From the IMG/VR virus record IMGVR_UViG_3300009126_000404, positions 62,001 through 126,000 of that record: a stretch of DNA of 64,000 nt; one strand, given 5' to 3'. The DNA is from a virus. Numbering within the stretch: the stretch's first letter is position 1; each line of letters begins with the position of its first letter. The position numbers and the translations under genes are program-made. Below the pieces are notes generated by a model, which was not told the origin of the DNA, did not search any database, and saw nothing but the letters and a program-made list of their open reading frames with translations. Shown here one piece after another: positions 26,474-34,553 of this stretch.

Positions 26474-26906
26474 ATTCTTGCTCTTGTATAATTACTTGCA
26501 CTTTAACACCCAAACTGGCTACCAAGCCACATAATGTTGTTAATAGAGCAGTACTCATACCAGCCGCCATGTCAATAATAACCCGTTTCATGCTTTCTAC
26601 ATTATTAGGGTCTATCTCAGTAAAACTACTGCCAAGCATAAGCATGAAACCAACAACGGTTCCTATCATACCAACGGTCATACATGACTCGCCAATGAAC
26701 CATGGGGTTTCAAAATCATTTCTATCTTTGAAACTTCTGTAGCCGATACTTGCTGTTGCAATTAGCCACATTGTCATAATAACAAAACTTAGTCTTGTTA
26801 TGTCATGTTCTAGAAGGAACGGTATTGCATTATAATAAACTGCGGTTCCAAATCCGATTAACTGCATGACAACAATCAACCACCAAACTAAAAATCTCTT
26901 CTTCAT
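26466..26906 (-). CDS. ExbB/TolQ/MotA-like proton channel protein
   Basis: 146 residues with four hydrophobic stretches. The MotA/TolQ/ExbB core is visible as TVGMIGTVVGFMLML (77-91) and AAGMSTALLTTLCGLVASL (114-132), including the conserved Gly-Thr and Thr-Thr polar positions of the channel. Shorter than TolQ (about 230), lacking the cytoplasmic loop. With the ExbD-like neighbour it should form an ion-driven complex in the inner membrane. A GATAAATA box 38 nt upstream and a GAGAGG Shine-Dalgarno suggest late expression. Confidence 0.7.
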   Translation of the reverse strand: MKKRFLVWWLIVVMQLIGFGTAVYYNAIPFLLEHDITRLSFVIMTMWLIATASIGYRSFKDRNDFETPWFIGESCMTVGMIGTVVGFMLMLGSSFTEIDPNNVESMKRVIIDMAAGMSTALLTTLCGLVASLGVKVQVIIQEQEYA

Positions 26907-26944
26907 TCAACTTCCTCTCATTTAAAAGTAACTTTAGTTACTAA

Positions 26945-26952
26945 TATTTATC
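26945..26952 (-). promoter_or_regulatory. T4-late-like promoter box GATAAATA (-)
   Basis: Reads GATAAATA on the - strand, 38 nt before the ExbB-like ATG and touching the stop of the upstream gene. Spacing equals that of the boxes before 2943 and 39382. Confidence 0.55.
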
Positions 26953-27198
26953 TTATACTTCTTTAGATAAACGAAAAAGCATTGCCTGTTCTTCCTCAAA
27001 CAGTAAATAAACTTGAACAAATGCACTTTGGTCGACACACGTATCAAAGTCTTTATATCTACTAGTTTCAGTAAATATTACTCTTTTAGGTTGATATTCT
27101 TTTACTAATTGCTGTACTTGTTCTATTGTTCCTGAGACCTTGTATGATATTTGCTCTCCAAAGTATTCTAAACTTTTATCAATTTTTATTGGCCTCAT
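26953..27198 (-). CDS. Unknown small protein
   Basis: 81 residues; an N-terminal SLEYFGEQISYKVSG segment and a central KRVIFTETSRYKDF stretch. Soluble, no motif recognised. Overlaps the preceding 321-residue gene by 20 nt, so co-translated with the gp44 group. Confidence 0.7.
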   Translation of the reverse strand: MRPIKIDKSLEYFGEQISYKVSGTIEQVQQLVKEYQPKRVIFTETSRYKDFDTCVDQSAFVQVYLLFEEEQAMLFRLSKEV

Positions 27199-28144
27199 TA
27201 CACAATATATTCGTTAAAAAATCGCTTCTAGTAATTATTTTCAATCTATCTTTTGTATCAGCTTTAACAAATATATCATGGAACTCTTCGAGTAATTCGA
27301 GGTTCGGTGAAATCTCTAAGCTGTCACATACGTATTTATAGTATTCAGTACCGGTATTAACATTAGCTGTTAACTCATTTACTTCAAATAATATGACATT
27401 GCTTATCTCTGAAAAATCGTCAATATTCCCTACTGACAAAAATTCTTTGGTGAAAAGGTTTACACCTTCTTCTATTGTGTAATCAAGACCACGCTCTAAC
27501 GCCATATTACATAACGCAATTGGCTTGTCCTTGATAAAGTTGGCTGCCTGACTAGGCTTCCGATGTGATATTTTTCTCCCCATTTTAGACAAAAACATAT
27601 CAAATGATGTATATGTATCTTGATCTAAATTATAACGGAAAGTTAACTTTCCTAGATTATCTTCATTAATAATAGTGGTATTATCTGGATTATACCTAAC
27701 ATTATGATCATATATGTATAATGGGCGTGGTTGCTTTGTAAAATACATACATTGATTAGGGTGTTTAGTTGCTAAGTTACCTATTTCGACACTACCAGGT
27801 AAACAAAATTTAAAATCACTATTTAATATAGGTTCATTTTCTATATCTGTACAATCACTTAATAATTCTTTTAATAATTCTAAATAATTTTCGTGGTTTA
27901 TTGTGTCCGCATAATTAGGTAATAAATTAACAATACCAACTACTCTCTCTGCATTCTGATCAGCATTGCTAATCATTAGCTCTTTATTTCTATATAGAAA
28001 GCATCTTTGTTCTGCTATTTCATTTAGGTGTTGTGGGAACGCTCCTACCTCTTCTGAATAGGTCAATAAGTGTTGTAATATACTTGATTGACCACATGTA
28101 TCTTTGTAGTTTACATTAAGTAAAAGGTTAGGTATTTTTTCCAT
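27179..28144 (-). CDS. Unknown protein next to clamp loader gp44
   Basis: 321 residues, no motif recognised. It overlaps gp44 by 17 nt. In T4 the gene next to 44 is 62, the small clamp-loader subunit (187 residues), but this protein is much longer and I see no convincing gp62 resemblance. It may be a replication partner or an unrelated insertion. Confidence 0.75.
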   Translation of the reverse strand: MEKIPNLLLNVNYKDTCGQSSILQHLLTYSEEVGAFPQHLNEIAEQRCFLYRNKELMISNADQNAERVVGIVNLLPNYADTINHENYLELLKELLSDCTDIENEPILNSDFKFCLPGSVEIGNLATKHPNQCMYFTKQPRPLYIYDHNVRYNPDNTTIINEDNLGKLTFRYNLDQDTYTSFDMFLSKMGRKISHRKPSQAANFIKDKPIALCNMALERGLDYTIEEGVNLFTKEFLSVGNIDDFSEISNVILFEVNELTANVNTGTEYYKYVCDSLEISPNLELLEEFHDIFVKADTKDRLKIITRSDFLTNILCNEANKN

Positions 28145-29063
28145 TTAGTGTTCTTGCAATTTCTACCATAGTAGCACTTAGATTAATCTCTGGATCTGCT
28201 ACTTGAGTATGTTTAATCATACCCTCTCTAATTGCTAGTACACAACTATCATATTGGAAATTATCATTAGTATACAAATCTAAGTTTCTGTATAACCATG
28301 TAAATATCTCATTGTACTCGTCTGCTCTAGCACTTCCAATAATAAGTTTACGTGCATCTTGTATTTTTCCTTCTTTGAATAATTCTACCATTTTAACACG
28401 CCATTCTGCTGTATTACTACCATCTTCTGGTAGAGTGAGCTCATTATCAATAACACTCATTTGTACTGTATTAATAGTTTTACGTAAATCAGGATAATTA
28501 GCACGAACCATTGCATCTAATGTATCTATATCAAACTTAACATTATTTTCTGCTAAAATTTCACCTACTCTAACAGTAAAATCAGTTTGATCTAATTGTT
28601 CTATATGGAATCCTTGACATCTACTATGCAATGCTGGAATAATCATGTTGGGCCAATTACAAGTTAAGATAAACCTTACACTTGCATGATATTGTTCCAT
28701 TACACCACGTAATGCCGCTTGACCTTCTGGACTAATATGATCGGCCTCATCAAGTAGAATGATCTTAAAGTCACCCCATGGCATAGTTTCACTAAATGCA
28801 CTAATTCTTTTACGAATCATTTCAACACCGTTATCACGACTCGCATTAATATACAGTACATCAGCACCTTCTACTTTAAGTTCTGATATAAGTACCTTTG
28901 CTAGTGTTGTTTTACCTGTACCTGGACTACCACTAAAAAGTAAATGTGGAATGCCTCCATCATCTATCCAACTCTGTACTTGTTTACGTTGTGAATTGTC
29001 TCTAAAGACATATTCTTCGACCTTATTCGGTCTATACTTCTCAACCCACAAATCAGTTGCCAT
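28128..29063 (-). CDS. gp44: Sliding-clamp loader large subunit (gp44-like AAA+ ATPase)
   Basis: 311 residues, about the size of T4 gp44 (319). Walker A GSPGTGKT at 45-52, Walker B ending in DEAD at 105-108 and the SRC arginine-finger motif at 147-149 identify the RFC/DnaX/gp44 family. It loads the polymerase clamp on primed DNA with the small subunit gp62. Clamp gp45 is not in the window. Followed at 4 nt by the phosphoribosyltransferase upstream and overlapping the 321-residue gene downstream. Confidence 0.92.
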   Translation of the reverse strand: MATDLWVEKYRPNKVEEYVFRDNSQRKQVQSWIDDGGIPHLLFSGSPGTGKTTLAKVLISELKVEGADVLYINASRDNGVEMIRKRISAFSETMPWGDFKIILLDEADHISPEGQAALRGVMEQYHASVRFILTCNWPNMIIPALHSRCQGFHIEQLDQTDFTVRVGEILAENNVKFDIDTLDAMVRANYPDLRKTINTVQMSVIDNELTLPEDGSNTAEWRVKMVELFKEGKIQDARKLIIGSARADEYNEIFTWLYRNLDLYTNDNFQYDSCVLAIREGMIKHTQVADPEINLSATMVEIARTLNGKNT

Positions 29064-29066
29064 TAA

Positions 29067-29579
29067 TTATTCCTCTTTTTGCTTGGTATATTTAATATTC
29101 ATTGTTTCATATTTCTCAAAAGGTTGATGAATCCAAGGTGACCCTTTTAAGTAATCTACTGCATAATATGGTTTAAATTTTGATACTGCTTTTGACCATA
29201 TAACCGCTGTTCTAACTTCTTCCATATAAAACCCATAATAATGTTCAAGCCATTCGAGAGTTTTCTCAAGTGTTACACCTGAATCTGCTAAATCATCTAC
29301 TAATAAAACTCTTGAACCTATATTAGGTGTTGTTTTTGCAAGATCTCTGCTAAATGTAATACCACCTTGCTTATCTTTAATACCTGTACCGCTGTATGAT
29401 TCAACTGAAATTATTGCTAATGGTACATCAAAAATACGAGCTAGTACATCTCCCACTCTTAGTCCACCTTTTGCTATACAAACTATTTGATTAAAGTTAT
29501 ATCCATCAGTATGGATTTGCATTGCTAACTCTTCTACTTTTTTATTATATTCATCCCATGTCACATATAAATCTGCCAT
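29067..29579 (-). CDS. Purine (xanthine/hypoxanthine-type) phosphoribosyltransferase
   Basis: 170 residues. VLLVDDLADSGVTL is the PRPP-binding motif of type I phosphoribosyltransferases (two acidic residues, then the SGxT loop), and the preceding VCIAKGGLRVGDVLAR strand-turn is typical of hypoxanthine/xanthine/guanine enzymes. It would convert a purine base plus PRPP to the nucleotide. Base specificity is not decided by the visible residues. Prs at 30158 supplies PRPP. Confidence 0.82.
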   Translation of the reverse strand: MADLYVTWDEYNKKVEELAMQIHTDGYNFNQIVCIAKGGLRVGDVLARIFDVPLAIISVESYSGTGIKDKQGGITFSRDLAKTTPNIGSRVLLVDDLADSGVTLEKTLEWLEHYYGFYMEEVRTAVIWSKAVSKFKPYYAVDYLKGSPWIHQPFEKYETMNIKYTKQKEE

Positions 29580-29588
29580 GTCTATCTC

Positions 29589-29729
29589 CTACAATAGTTT
29601 ACCTATTTCTATTCCAACAACTAATCCGATTCCACCAACCAGAAGTAGCATCATTTGATTTAATTGTTTATGAATCTTACGAATTTTAGTCATTGTATTA
29701 TCTAAATCTTTAAATTTATCTTCAGTCAT
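29589..29729 (-). CDS. Small membrane-anchored protein (46 aa)
   Basis: A 46-residue frame: basic helical N-terminal half with heptad-like hydrophobic spacing, then a C-terminal hydrophobic helix (MMLLLVGGIGLVVGIEIG). AGGAG precedes the ATG. Sits in a close-packed operon. Function unknown. Confidence 0.6.
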   Translation of the reverse strand: MTEDKFKDLDNTMTKIRKIHKQLNQMMLLLVGGIGLVVGIEIGKLL

Positions 29730-29743
29730 ATACCTCTCCTTAG

Positions 29744-29923
29744 TTAAATTATGCCGTTTTCCCAATTCTCAGCACAATCTTCTGCGTAACGTTTACTATG
29801 ATCACCCATTGATCTTTCTTCTACCAATTCGTCACCCACATACATTTTTACAACATAATGTGTTTCTTCAACTATTACTGCCTTACGATCTTTTGTTTTA
29901 AATTTTATTGGTCCAGTTTTCAT
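29744..29923 (-). CDS. Small unknown protein (59 aa)
   Basis: 59 residues, beta-rich start (VIVEETHYVVKMYVG) and an acidic C terminus with EDCAENWENG. The start forms an ATGA overlap with the preceding membrane-protein gene, which supports the call. No domain recognised. Confidence 0.6.
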   Translation of the reverse strand: MKTGPIKFKTKDRKAVIVEETHYVVKMYVGDELVEERSMGDHSKRYAEDCAENWENGII

Positions 29924-30147
29924 TTCTTATTCCCTTTAAATAAACCTGGAAATACTTTTTCTATAAGTTCCATCATACCCATAATTGCAACTACTGCCCA
30001 ACCTACAGGGCCTGCAAAAAATAAATATGTAAATATTTGCCATGTTTTTGCATCTTTGCCTACAGTTCTTTTAGCAATCATCATAGCAATTATGAACCAT
30101 AACAACATTGCACTCACAATACATATAACTTGAAAAATTAATTCCAT
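29920..30147 (-). CDS. Small membrane protein (75 aa)
   Basis: Two hydrophobic segments (about 4-26 and 41-61) separated by a short basic loop, and a Lys-rich C terminus. Lies 10 nt after Prs; ATGA overlap with the next tiny gene. Unknown role; a holin function cannot be excluded, but it is far from the lysis genes. Confidence 0.65.
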   Translation of the reverse strand: MELIFQVICIVSAMLLWFIIAMMIAKRTVGKDAKTWQIFTYLFFAGPVGWAVVAIMGMMELIEKVFPGLFKGNKK

Positions 30148-30157
30148 ATTCTATTCC

Positions 30158-31126
30158 TTATACTTTCTGTGTAAACAAACTGCTTACACTCTCTTCGTTT
30201 GATACTCGCCTAATGGCTTCACCAAACATTGTTGCCACACTTACCATTCGTGTTTTCTTACAATCATTAGGACATCTAAAATCAATACTGTCCGTGATTA
30301 CTAATTCTTCCAATACACTTTTCTCAACTCTTTGACATGCTTCACCAGTTAAAACACCATGTGTAATATATGCTCTTACACTTAATGCACCAGCATCTAT
30401 AATTGCCTTTGCCGCATTACATAATGTTCCACCACTGTCAACAATATCATCAACTATTACTGCATGACAATCTTCCACGTCACCAATAATATTCATAACT
30501 TCACTAACACCCGGTCTAGCTCTACGTTTATCAACAATAGCAATATCTCCACCAAATACTTCAGCGAACTTACGAGCTCTCATAGTACCGCCTGCATCAG
30601 GTGAAACAAATACTGTTTCGAGGTTTTTTATACTAGTTTTTTCTTTCATGCCAAAGGCTTTTTTAATATCCTTTGCAAATGAAATTCTACTAGTTAAGTC
30701 GTCTACAGGAATATCAAAAAATCCTTGGATTTGCCCTGCATGTAAATCCATTGTAAGTATTCTATTTGCACCTGCTTTAGTTATTAAATTAGCAATAAGT
30801 TTTGCTGTAATTGGTGTACGACTTGCACTTTTACGATCTTGTCTAGCATATCCGTAATATGGTATCACTGCGGTAATACGTTTAGCACTACTACGTTTAG
30901 CGGCATCAATCATAATTAATAATTCCATTAAATTATCATTTGCTGGTGCACTAATTGATTGTATTATAAAAACATCTTCACCACGTATATTTTGTAAAAA
31001 TTCTACACTACTTTCGCCATCTGCAAAGGCTTTGATTTCTGCAGGAACAAGGGTCGCAAAACAATACTCGGCAATTTTTTCTGCCATTACTATATTACTA
31101 TTTCCGGATATTATCTTTATTTTCAT
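30158..31126 (-). CDS. prs: Ribose-phosphate pyrophosphokinase
   Basis: 322 residues, full length. The FADGES segment, PYYGYARQDRK (flexible loop binding ATP), MDLHAGQIQGFF and the PRPP motif VIVDDIVDSGGTL are all in the usual order. It makes PRPP from ribose 5-phosphate and ATP for nucleotide synthesis and for the two phosphoribosyltransferases in this region. Driven by its own sigma70-type promoter at 31149-31177, so likely early. Confidence 0.95.
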   Translation of the reverse strand: MKIKIISGNSNIVMAEKIAEYCFATLVPAEIKAFADGESSVEFLQNIRGEDVFIIQSISAPANDNLMELLIMIDAAKRSSAKRITAVIPYYGYARQDRKSASRTPITAKLIANLITKAGANRILTMDLHAGQIQGFFDIPVDDLTSRISFAKDIKKAFGMKEKTSIKNLETVFVSPDAGGTMRARKFAEVFGGDIAIVDKRRARPGVSEVMNIIGDVEDCHAVIVDDIVDSGGTLCNAAKAIIDAGALSVRAYITHGVLTGEACQRVEKSVLEELVITDSIDFRCPNDCKKTRMVSVATMFGEAIRRVSNEESVSSLFTQKV

Positions 31127-31148
31127 TTAAATTCCGTTTTATTATATT

Positions 31149-31177
31149 ATAATACTATAAATTATATGATTTGTCAA
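31149..31177 (-). promoter_or_regulatory. Sigma70-type promoter, TTGACA-17-TATTAT
   Basis: -35 TTGACA at 31172-31177 and -10 TATTAT at 31149-31154 on the - strand with a 17-nt spacer, just upstream of prs and downstream of clpP. Confidence 0.75.
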
Positions 31178-31186
31178 TAAGATTAA

Positions 31187-31828
31187 TTAATAAGTGTCCA
31201 CAATGGCATCTGCGATTCCGTGCTTAACAGCTTCTTCTGCCGTTAACCAAACGTCTTCAGCTGGTAGTAATATCTCACGTATTTTCTTTTCAGTCATGCC
31301 AGTACATTTTTTATAATGTTCTACCATACGTTTTGATGAAAGTTCAAACTCTTTGACACGTGCAAACAATTCATGTTCTTTACCACCTGAACCCCAACTA
31401 TATTGATGTGATAATATACTTGTGTTTCTTGTTAGCACACGCTTACCTTTTTGTCCTGACATAAATGTAAGAATTCCACATGATGCAATCATTCCTAAGC
31501 CTACAGTTTTAATAGGTAGTGCTGAGCCTTTCATTACATCAATTAAACCAAATGCGGCATGTACACTACCACCTGGGCTATTAATAATAAGGGTAAGCAT
31601 TTTCGGACGTTCGCTATCCGGTAGTAAATTCTTTTCTATAATCCATGCCACTACTGGCTTGGTTGATTCATATGTAAAATTGTCGGCAAAATAATAAATG
31701 CCTGATTCGTATAATACCTGTCCTGGTTGTTTTGGTGGCATCGGCAATGAATTAGGTTGAGCACCACCACCTTCTTCTAATGCTTGTCCCATTTCTCCAA
31801 TTGCTTTATGTAATTTTTCAATATTCAT
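31187..31828 (-). CDS. clpP: ClpP-like serine protease
   Basis: 213 residues. Nucleophile S116 in MIASCGILT, H141 in ILSHQ and D192 in EDVWLTAEEA form the ClpP triad; INSPGGSV at 82-89 is the strand that binds substrate. No ClpX or ClpA partner is in the window, so it would need host unfoldases. In T4-like phages a ClpP-family protease could also act in head maturation (T4 gp21 is a different fold group), but adjacency to a GroES-like gene favours protein quality control. Confidence 0.85.
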   Translation of the reverse strand: MNIEKLHKAIGEMGQALEEGGGAQPNSLPMPPKQPGQVLYESGIYYFADNFTYESTKPVVAWIIEKNLLPDSERPKMLTLIINSPGGSVHAAFGLIDVMKGSALPIKTVGLGMIASCGILTFMSGQKGKRVLTRNTSILSHQYSWGSGGKEHELFARVKEFELSSKRMVEHYKKCTGMTEKKIREILLPAEDVWLTAEEAVKHGIADAIVDTY

Positions 31829-31831
31829 TTA

Positions 31832-32203
31832 TTATCCTCTCGTTGTGTCGCCCGATGGGCGTTTAGGAATCACTTTACCAGTAACCTGTAACTTTTCATC
31901 ATCCATTGGATTAGTTTCTGATTCTAGTAGGCAATCCTCATTGTCTAGCAAGTAAAGTTTTAAATCATCATCTACTTGCATTCCGTTACTCCAACGTCCA
32001 TGATCAACAAGGACGTACTTTCCTTTTGTAATCCAATCGATGTCATTTCCTACACTGTATACTTTAAACCAACGTGGCCTTACAGCATTTTCTTGTCCAT
32101 CATTTTCAGTAATGATAATCCCACCTGCAGTTTTTTTCTCACCCGGTTTGTCTACCATCTCTGCTAAGATTTTATCTCGCATTGCTCTTATTACTCTAGT
32201 CAT
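31832..32203 (-). CDS. GroES-like co-chaperonin (gp31 analogue)
   Basis: 123 residues. GEKKTAGGIIITEND corresponds to the mobile loop region of GroES, and the strands around VYSVGNDIDWITKGKYVLVDHG match the GroES barrel order. T4 gp31 replaces GroES to fold the capsid protein with host GroEL; the same role is likely here. Four nucleotides from clpP. Confidence 0.78.
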   Translation of the reverse strand: MTRVIRAMRDKILAEMVDKPGEKKTAGGIIITENDGQENAVRPRWFKVYSVGNDIDWITKGKYVLVDHGRWSNGMQVDDDLKLYLLDNEDCLLESETNPMDDEKLQVTGKVIPKRPSGDTTRG

Positions 32204-32214
32204 GTTCCCTCCAA

Positions 32215-32637
32215 TTACTGATTAATATCTTCCATACTACCATCACTGTACTCTACTTCAAAATATTGAGTACCGTCATCTCTAGTACGTCCTCTACGAC
32301 TTACTTCTGTAACTGGTTCTTTTGTTTTTGGTGTTGCTTTTGCTTTTGGTGTTGCTTGTTTCTTTGGAGCTGGTTTAGGTGGTTCAACAGTTTTCTTCTT
32401 TTCTGCTACTGTTTCATCTTCCTTAATGCTAATTTTTTCAGTGTCTGCTCCAGGTACATTATCTTTATAGAACTCTTTTGAAATCTTCTCTCTGGAGATA
32501 GTAACATTTCCTCTATTATCAATAATATCACCTCGAGCATTCATATTTAAATTGCTTACAGCTCTTGTGTCTTCGTGTTTCGCTGCCAGAGCACCCATGT
32601 CTAACATGCGACCCTTGGCGGTTTTAACTCTTTTCAT
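32215..32637 (-). CDS. Unknown Lys/Pro/Ala-rich protein
   Basis: 140 residues. A basic N-terminal part is followed by a low-complexity Pro-Lys-Ala-Thr linker (about residues 80-112) and a short C-terminal segment with RGRTRDDGTQYFEVEYSDG, which resembles a small beta fold. The linker suggests a tethered nucleic-acid or protein binder. Overlaps the DnaE-like gene by 4 nt. Confidence 0.7.
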   Translation of the reverse strand: MKRVKTAKGRMLDMGALAAKHEDTRAVSNLNMNARGDIIDNRGNVTISREKISKEFYKDNVPGADTEKISIKEDETVAEKKKTVEPPKPAPKKQATPKAKATPKTKEPVTEVSRRGRTRDDGTQYFEVEYSDGSMEDINQ

Positions 32638-33140
32638 TTTAAAAACTCCTTGATATCAAGTTCGTATTTAATGCTGTCTATATGATGTATACCCAGCAAA
32701 TACAGACAGTAACTAGCTACACTACTGCCTCTTCCTACACCTAATACAATGTTATTTTTTTCACATGTCTCTACTAAGTATAGTAAAAATTTCAGCACAA
32801 TAATCATACCGCGTTTTTCATATTCAATAAGTTCGGTATAAACCCTGTCACGTTGTTGTGCTGATGTACAACGTTCCATTAACCATTCTTGTATATTTAT
32901 AGCCATATACTCGTTTGGCATATTCCATTTACGCAAACAATCTTCTACATATGTACTAGTTGTATTTTGCGGTTTTGCGTCAATAAACTGGTCTAAATCA
33001 AATGATTGGCACCATTCGTTATATATATTTATTGGTTTTGTATCTTCTACTACAACATCTGTTACATTGTTGCCAGATAACCACCCTTTAATAATATCCT
33101 GCTCAGATACTACATATTGCTTGTTTTTATTCATTTGCAT
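32634..33140 (-). CDS. Short protein matching one segment of DNA polymerase III alpha (DnaE-like)
   Basis: 168 residues. Residues 134-168 (GVGRGSSVASYCLYLLGI, then D155-SIKYE and IKEFL) follow the conserved GRGSAAGSLVAYLLGIT-DP-KY-FERFL region of bacterial DnaE, and the preceding E-x-RG-FLLYLVE helices fit as well. The PHP domain and catalytic carboxylates are absent. Probably a domain remnant reused as a nucleotide- or clamp-binding module. Predicted TSS falls at the first ATG (33140); an ATG at 33134 with GTGGA upstream is the alternative. Confidence 0.7.
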   Translation of the reverse strand: MQMNKNKQYVVSEQDIIKGWLSGNNVTDVVVEDTKPINIYNEWCQSFDLDQFIDAKPQNTTSTYVEDCLRKWNMPNEYMAINIQEWLMERCTSAQQRDRVYTELIEYEKRGMIIVLKFLLYLVETCEKNNIVLGVGRGSSVASYCLYLLGIHHIDSIKYELDIKEFLK

Positions 33141-33146
33141 TCCACT

Positions 33147-33175
33147 ATTATATTACTTTTTCTTGTAAAAGTCAA
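33147..33175 (-). promoter_or_regulatory. Sigma70-type promoter, TTGACT-17-TATAAT
   Basis: -35 TTGACT at 33170-33175, -10 TATAAT at 33147-33152, spacer 17, on the - strand. It overlaps the 3' end of the gene at 33153-33542. The expected TSS is at or next to the ATG at 33140. Confidence 0.8.
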
Positions 33176-33542
33176 GTATTTCATCTATTGATTTAGCCTT
33201 ATATGCGGCAAGTATCTTTTTTACGTCTGCTTTAGGCTTAGCCTTAAAATCAGCAAGTATTTTATCTACATTTGGGTTAGTTACAAGATCAGGAGGTATT
33301 GCTATTTCACCTAATTCTAAAACAGTACCATCTTCTTTTTCATTTTTCTTATACGCTTCACTTTCAGCTAATTGCATTTTATGATCTCTGATTAATGCTA
33401 TAAAAATATTAATCTGATCAATAAGTCCTTCTCCCATATGAGCCCTACTAGCCGCTAATACTCTTTTAAGCATTTGCTTCTCAAACTCAATGGTTTCTTC
33501 TAGGTTTAAATCTTCAAGTGGTTTGCCTTTGTAATCTATCAT
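33153..33542 (-). CDS. Unknown helical protein
   Basis: 129 residues, strongly helical, with two similar C-terminal blocks (VDKILADFKAKP and VKKILAAYKAKS/IDEILDFYKKK) that look like a short internal repeat. Charged and soluble. No enzyme motif recognised. Confidence 0.72.
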   Translation of the reverse strand: MIDYKGKPLEDLNLEETIEFEKQMLKRVLAASRAHMGEGLIDQINIFIALIRDHKMQLAESEAYKKNEKEDGTVLELGEIAIPPDLVTNPNVDKILADFKAKPKADVKKILAAYKAKSIDEILDFYKKK

Positions 33543-33545
33543 AAT

Positions 33546-34139
33546 TTAAATATTAGCATATATATCATCATGCACTCTTTGTACATAATCATTCCAATTA
33601 GCCAACGGTTGTTCATCTAAAAACTCTAACATTAGTTTATACTCTTTTTCATCATTTGTCAATATTTTTCCAATATCTACGTAATGAACTGGAACACTTG
33701 ATTGTTCAAGATAAGGCTTTAGTTCAATACCTTCTCTAAAACAATTAAAGTTGCCATATAAATTTTCTTTCCATTCTGGCCTAATTACAGGCATTCTTTT
33801 TAACATTTTATCCATTAGTATTCCTGATTCAGAAGTAACTACAATAACCTTTTCACATTGTGTATCTTTTAGTAATTGTTCATATTGCTCTTCATATTTG
33901 TGTAAACAATGTGCTGGAAATATTTTTAAATTAACTTTACCTTTTTGTGGAGGAGTAAAAGAATCTCCAATTGTCCATTCGCTACCTAAAACACCGTAGT
34001 CAGTAATTATATTATCTTTCTTTTTTGTTTGCAAAGTAACGTTTAAATTGGCTTTAGCATGTTCAGGATGACTATTAATAAAGTAATTTAGCCAAGTACC
34101 ATGAGAACCTGCATCAAATAAGGTCCAACTTACTGACAC
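33546..34139 (-). CDS. Sulfotransferase-like P-loop protein
   Basis: 197 residues. FDAGSHGTWLNYFINSHP near the N terminus resembles the strand-loop-helix of sulfotransferase-like proteins, and HYVDIGKILTNDEKEYKLMLEFL near the C terminus resembles their closing helix. The canonical PAPS-binding PxSGT is not preserved. Similar layouts occur at 40466 and 53991. The acceptor is unknown and the assignment tentative. Confidence 0.45.
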   Translation of the reverse strand: MSVSWTLFDAGSHGTWLNYFINSHPEHAKANLNVTLQTKKKDNIITDYGVLGSEWTIGDSFTPPQKGKVNLKIFPAHCLHKYEEQYEQLLKDTQCEKVIVVTSESGILMDKMLKRMPVIRPEWKENLYGNFNCFREGIELKPYLEQSSVPVHYVDIGKILTNDEKEYKLMLEFLDEQPLANWNDYVQRVHDDIYANI

Positions 34140-34553
34140 TTATAAATCGCCTGTTTGTCTATTCTCACTGTAATGAACATCAAACTCTCCACCAGGATAA
34201 CGTGATTTTAGTTTGTGTACATTTTCTGCTATGACTTCATTAGGGTCGAGACCCAAAGCCCTACAAGAACTAATCCAATACCACATAATATCACCAAGCT
34301 CTCGTTTAGCATGAAAGATAGTTTCATCGTCCAATGGTTTACCTTGGAATATACATTTTTTAACAATTTCTGCAAATTCGCCTCCTTCACTTGCTATACC
34401 TATTGCACCAGTTAAAAGTGTTGCAATATTAACTCCTGATTCTTCTTCAAGATTTCGAATTTTATTTGCTAAGGCTTCTGTGTTACCACTTTCGCTACTT
34501 GTAACTGCCTCTACAAACTCTTTATATTTATTTAAGTCAATTTGTTTTGTCAT
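34140..34553 (-). CDS. MazG-like nucleotide pyrophosphohydrolase
   Basis: 137 residues. EGGEFAE at 56-62 and KRELGDIMWY at 83-92 form the EExxE/ExxD metal-binding pattern of the all-alpha NTP pyrophosphatase fold. Phage MazG proteins hydrolyse dNTPs, possibly adjusting nucleotide or alarmone pools; the true substrate is unknown. Shares the stop/start base pair with the IscA-like gene. Confidence 0.82.
   Translation of the reverse strand: MTKQIDLNKYKEFVEAVTSSESGNTEALANKIRNLEEESGVNIATLLTGAIGIASEGGEFAEIVKKCIFQGKPLDDETIFHAKRELGDIMWYWISSCRALGLDPNEVIAENVHKLKSRYPGGEFDVHYSENRQTGDL

Noticed and set aside
26154-26534. + strand frame of 126 codons opposite the ExbB/ExbD-like genes
   Set aside because: Ser/Asn-rich shadow of the - strand genes that carry the recognisable membrane motifs.
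27179-28144. Calling the gene next to gp44 the small clamp-loader subunit gp62
   Set aside because: Its position fits, but 321 residues is far longer than gp62 and no resemblance was evident.
31187-31828. Calling the ClpP-like protein the prohead protease gp21
   Set aside because: The ClpP triad and substrate strand are complete and the neighbours are GroES-like and Prs rather than head genes.
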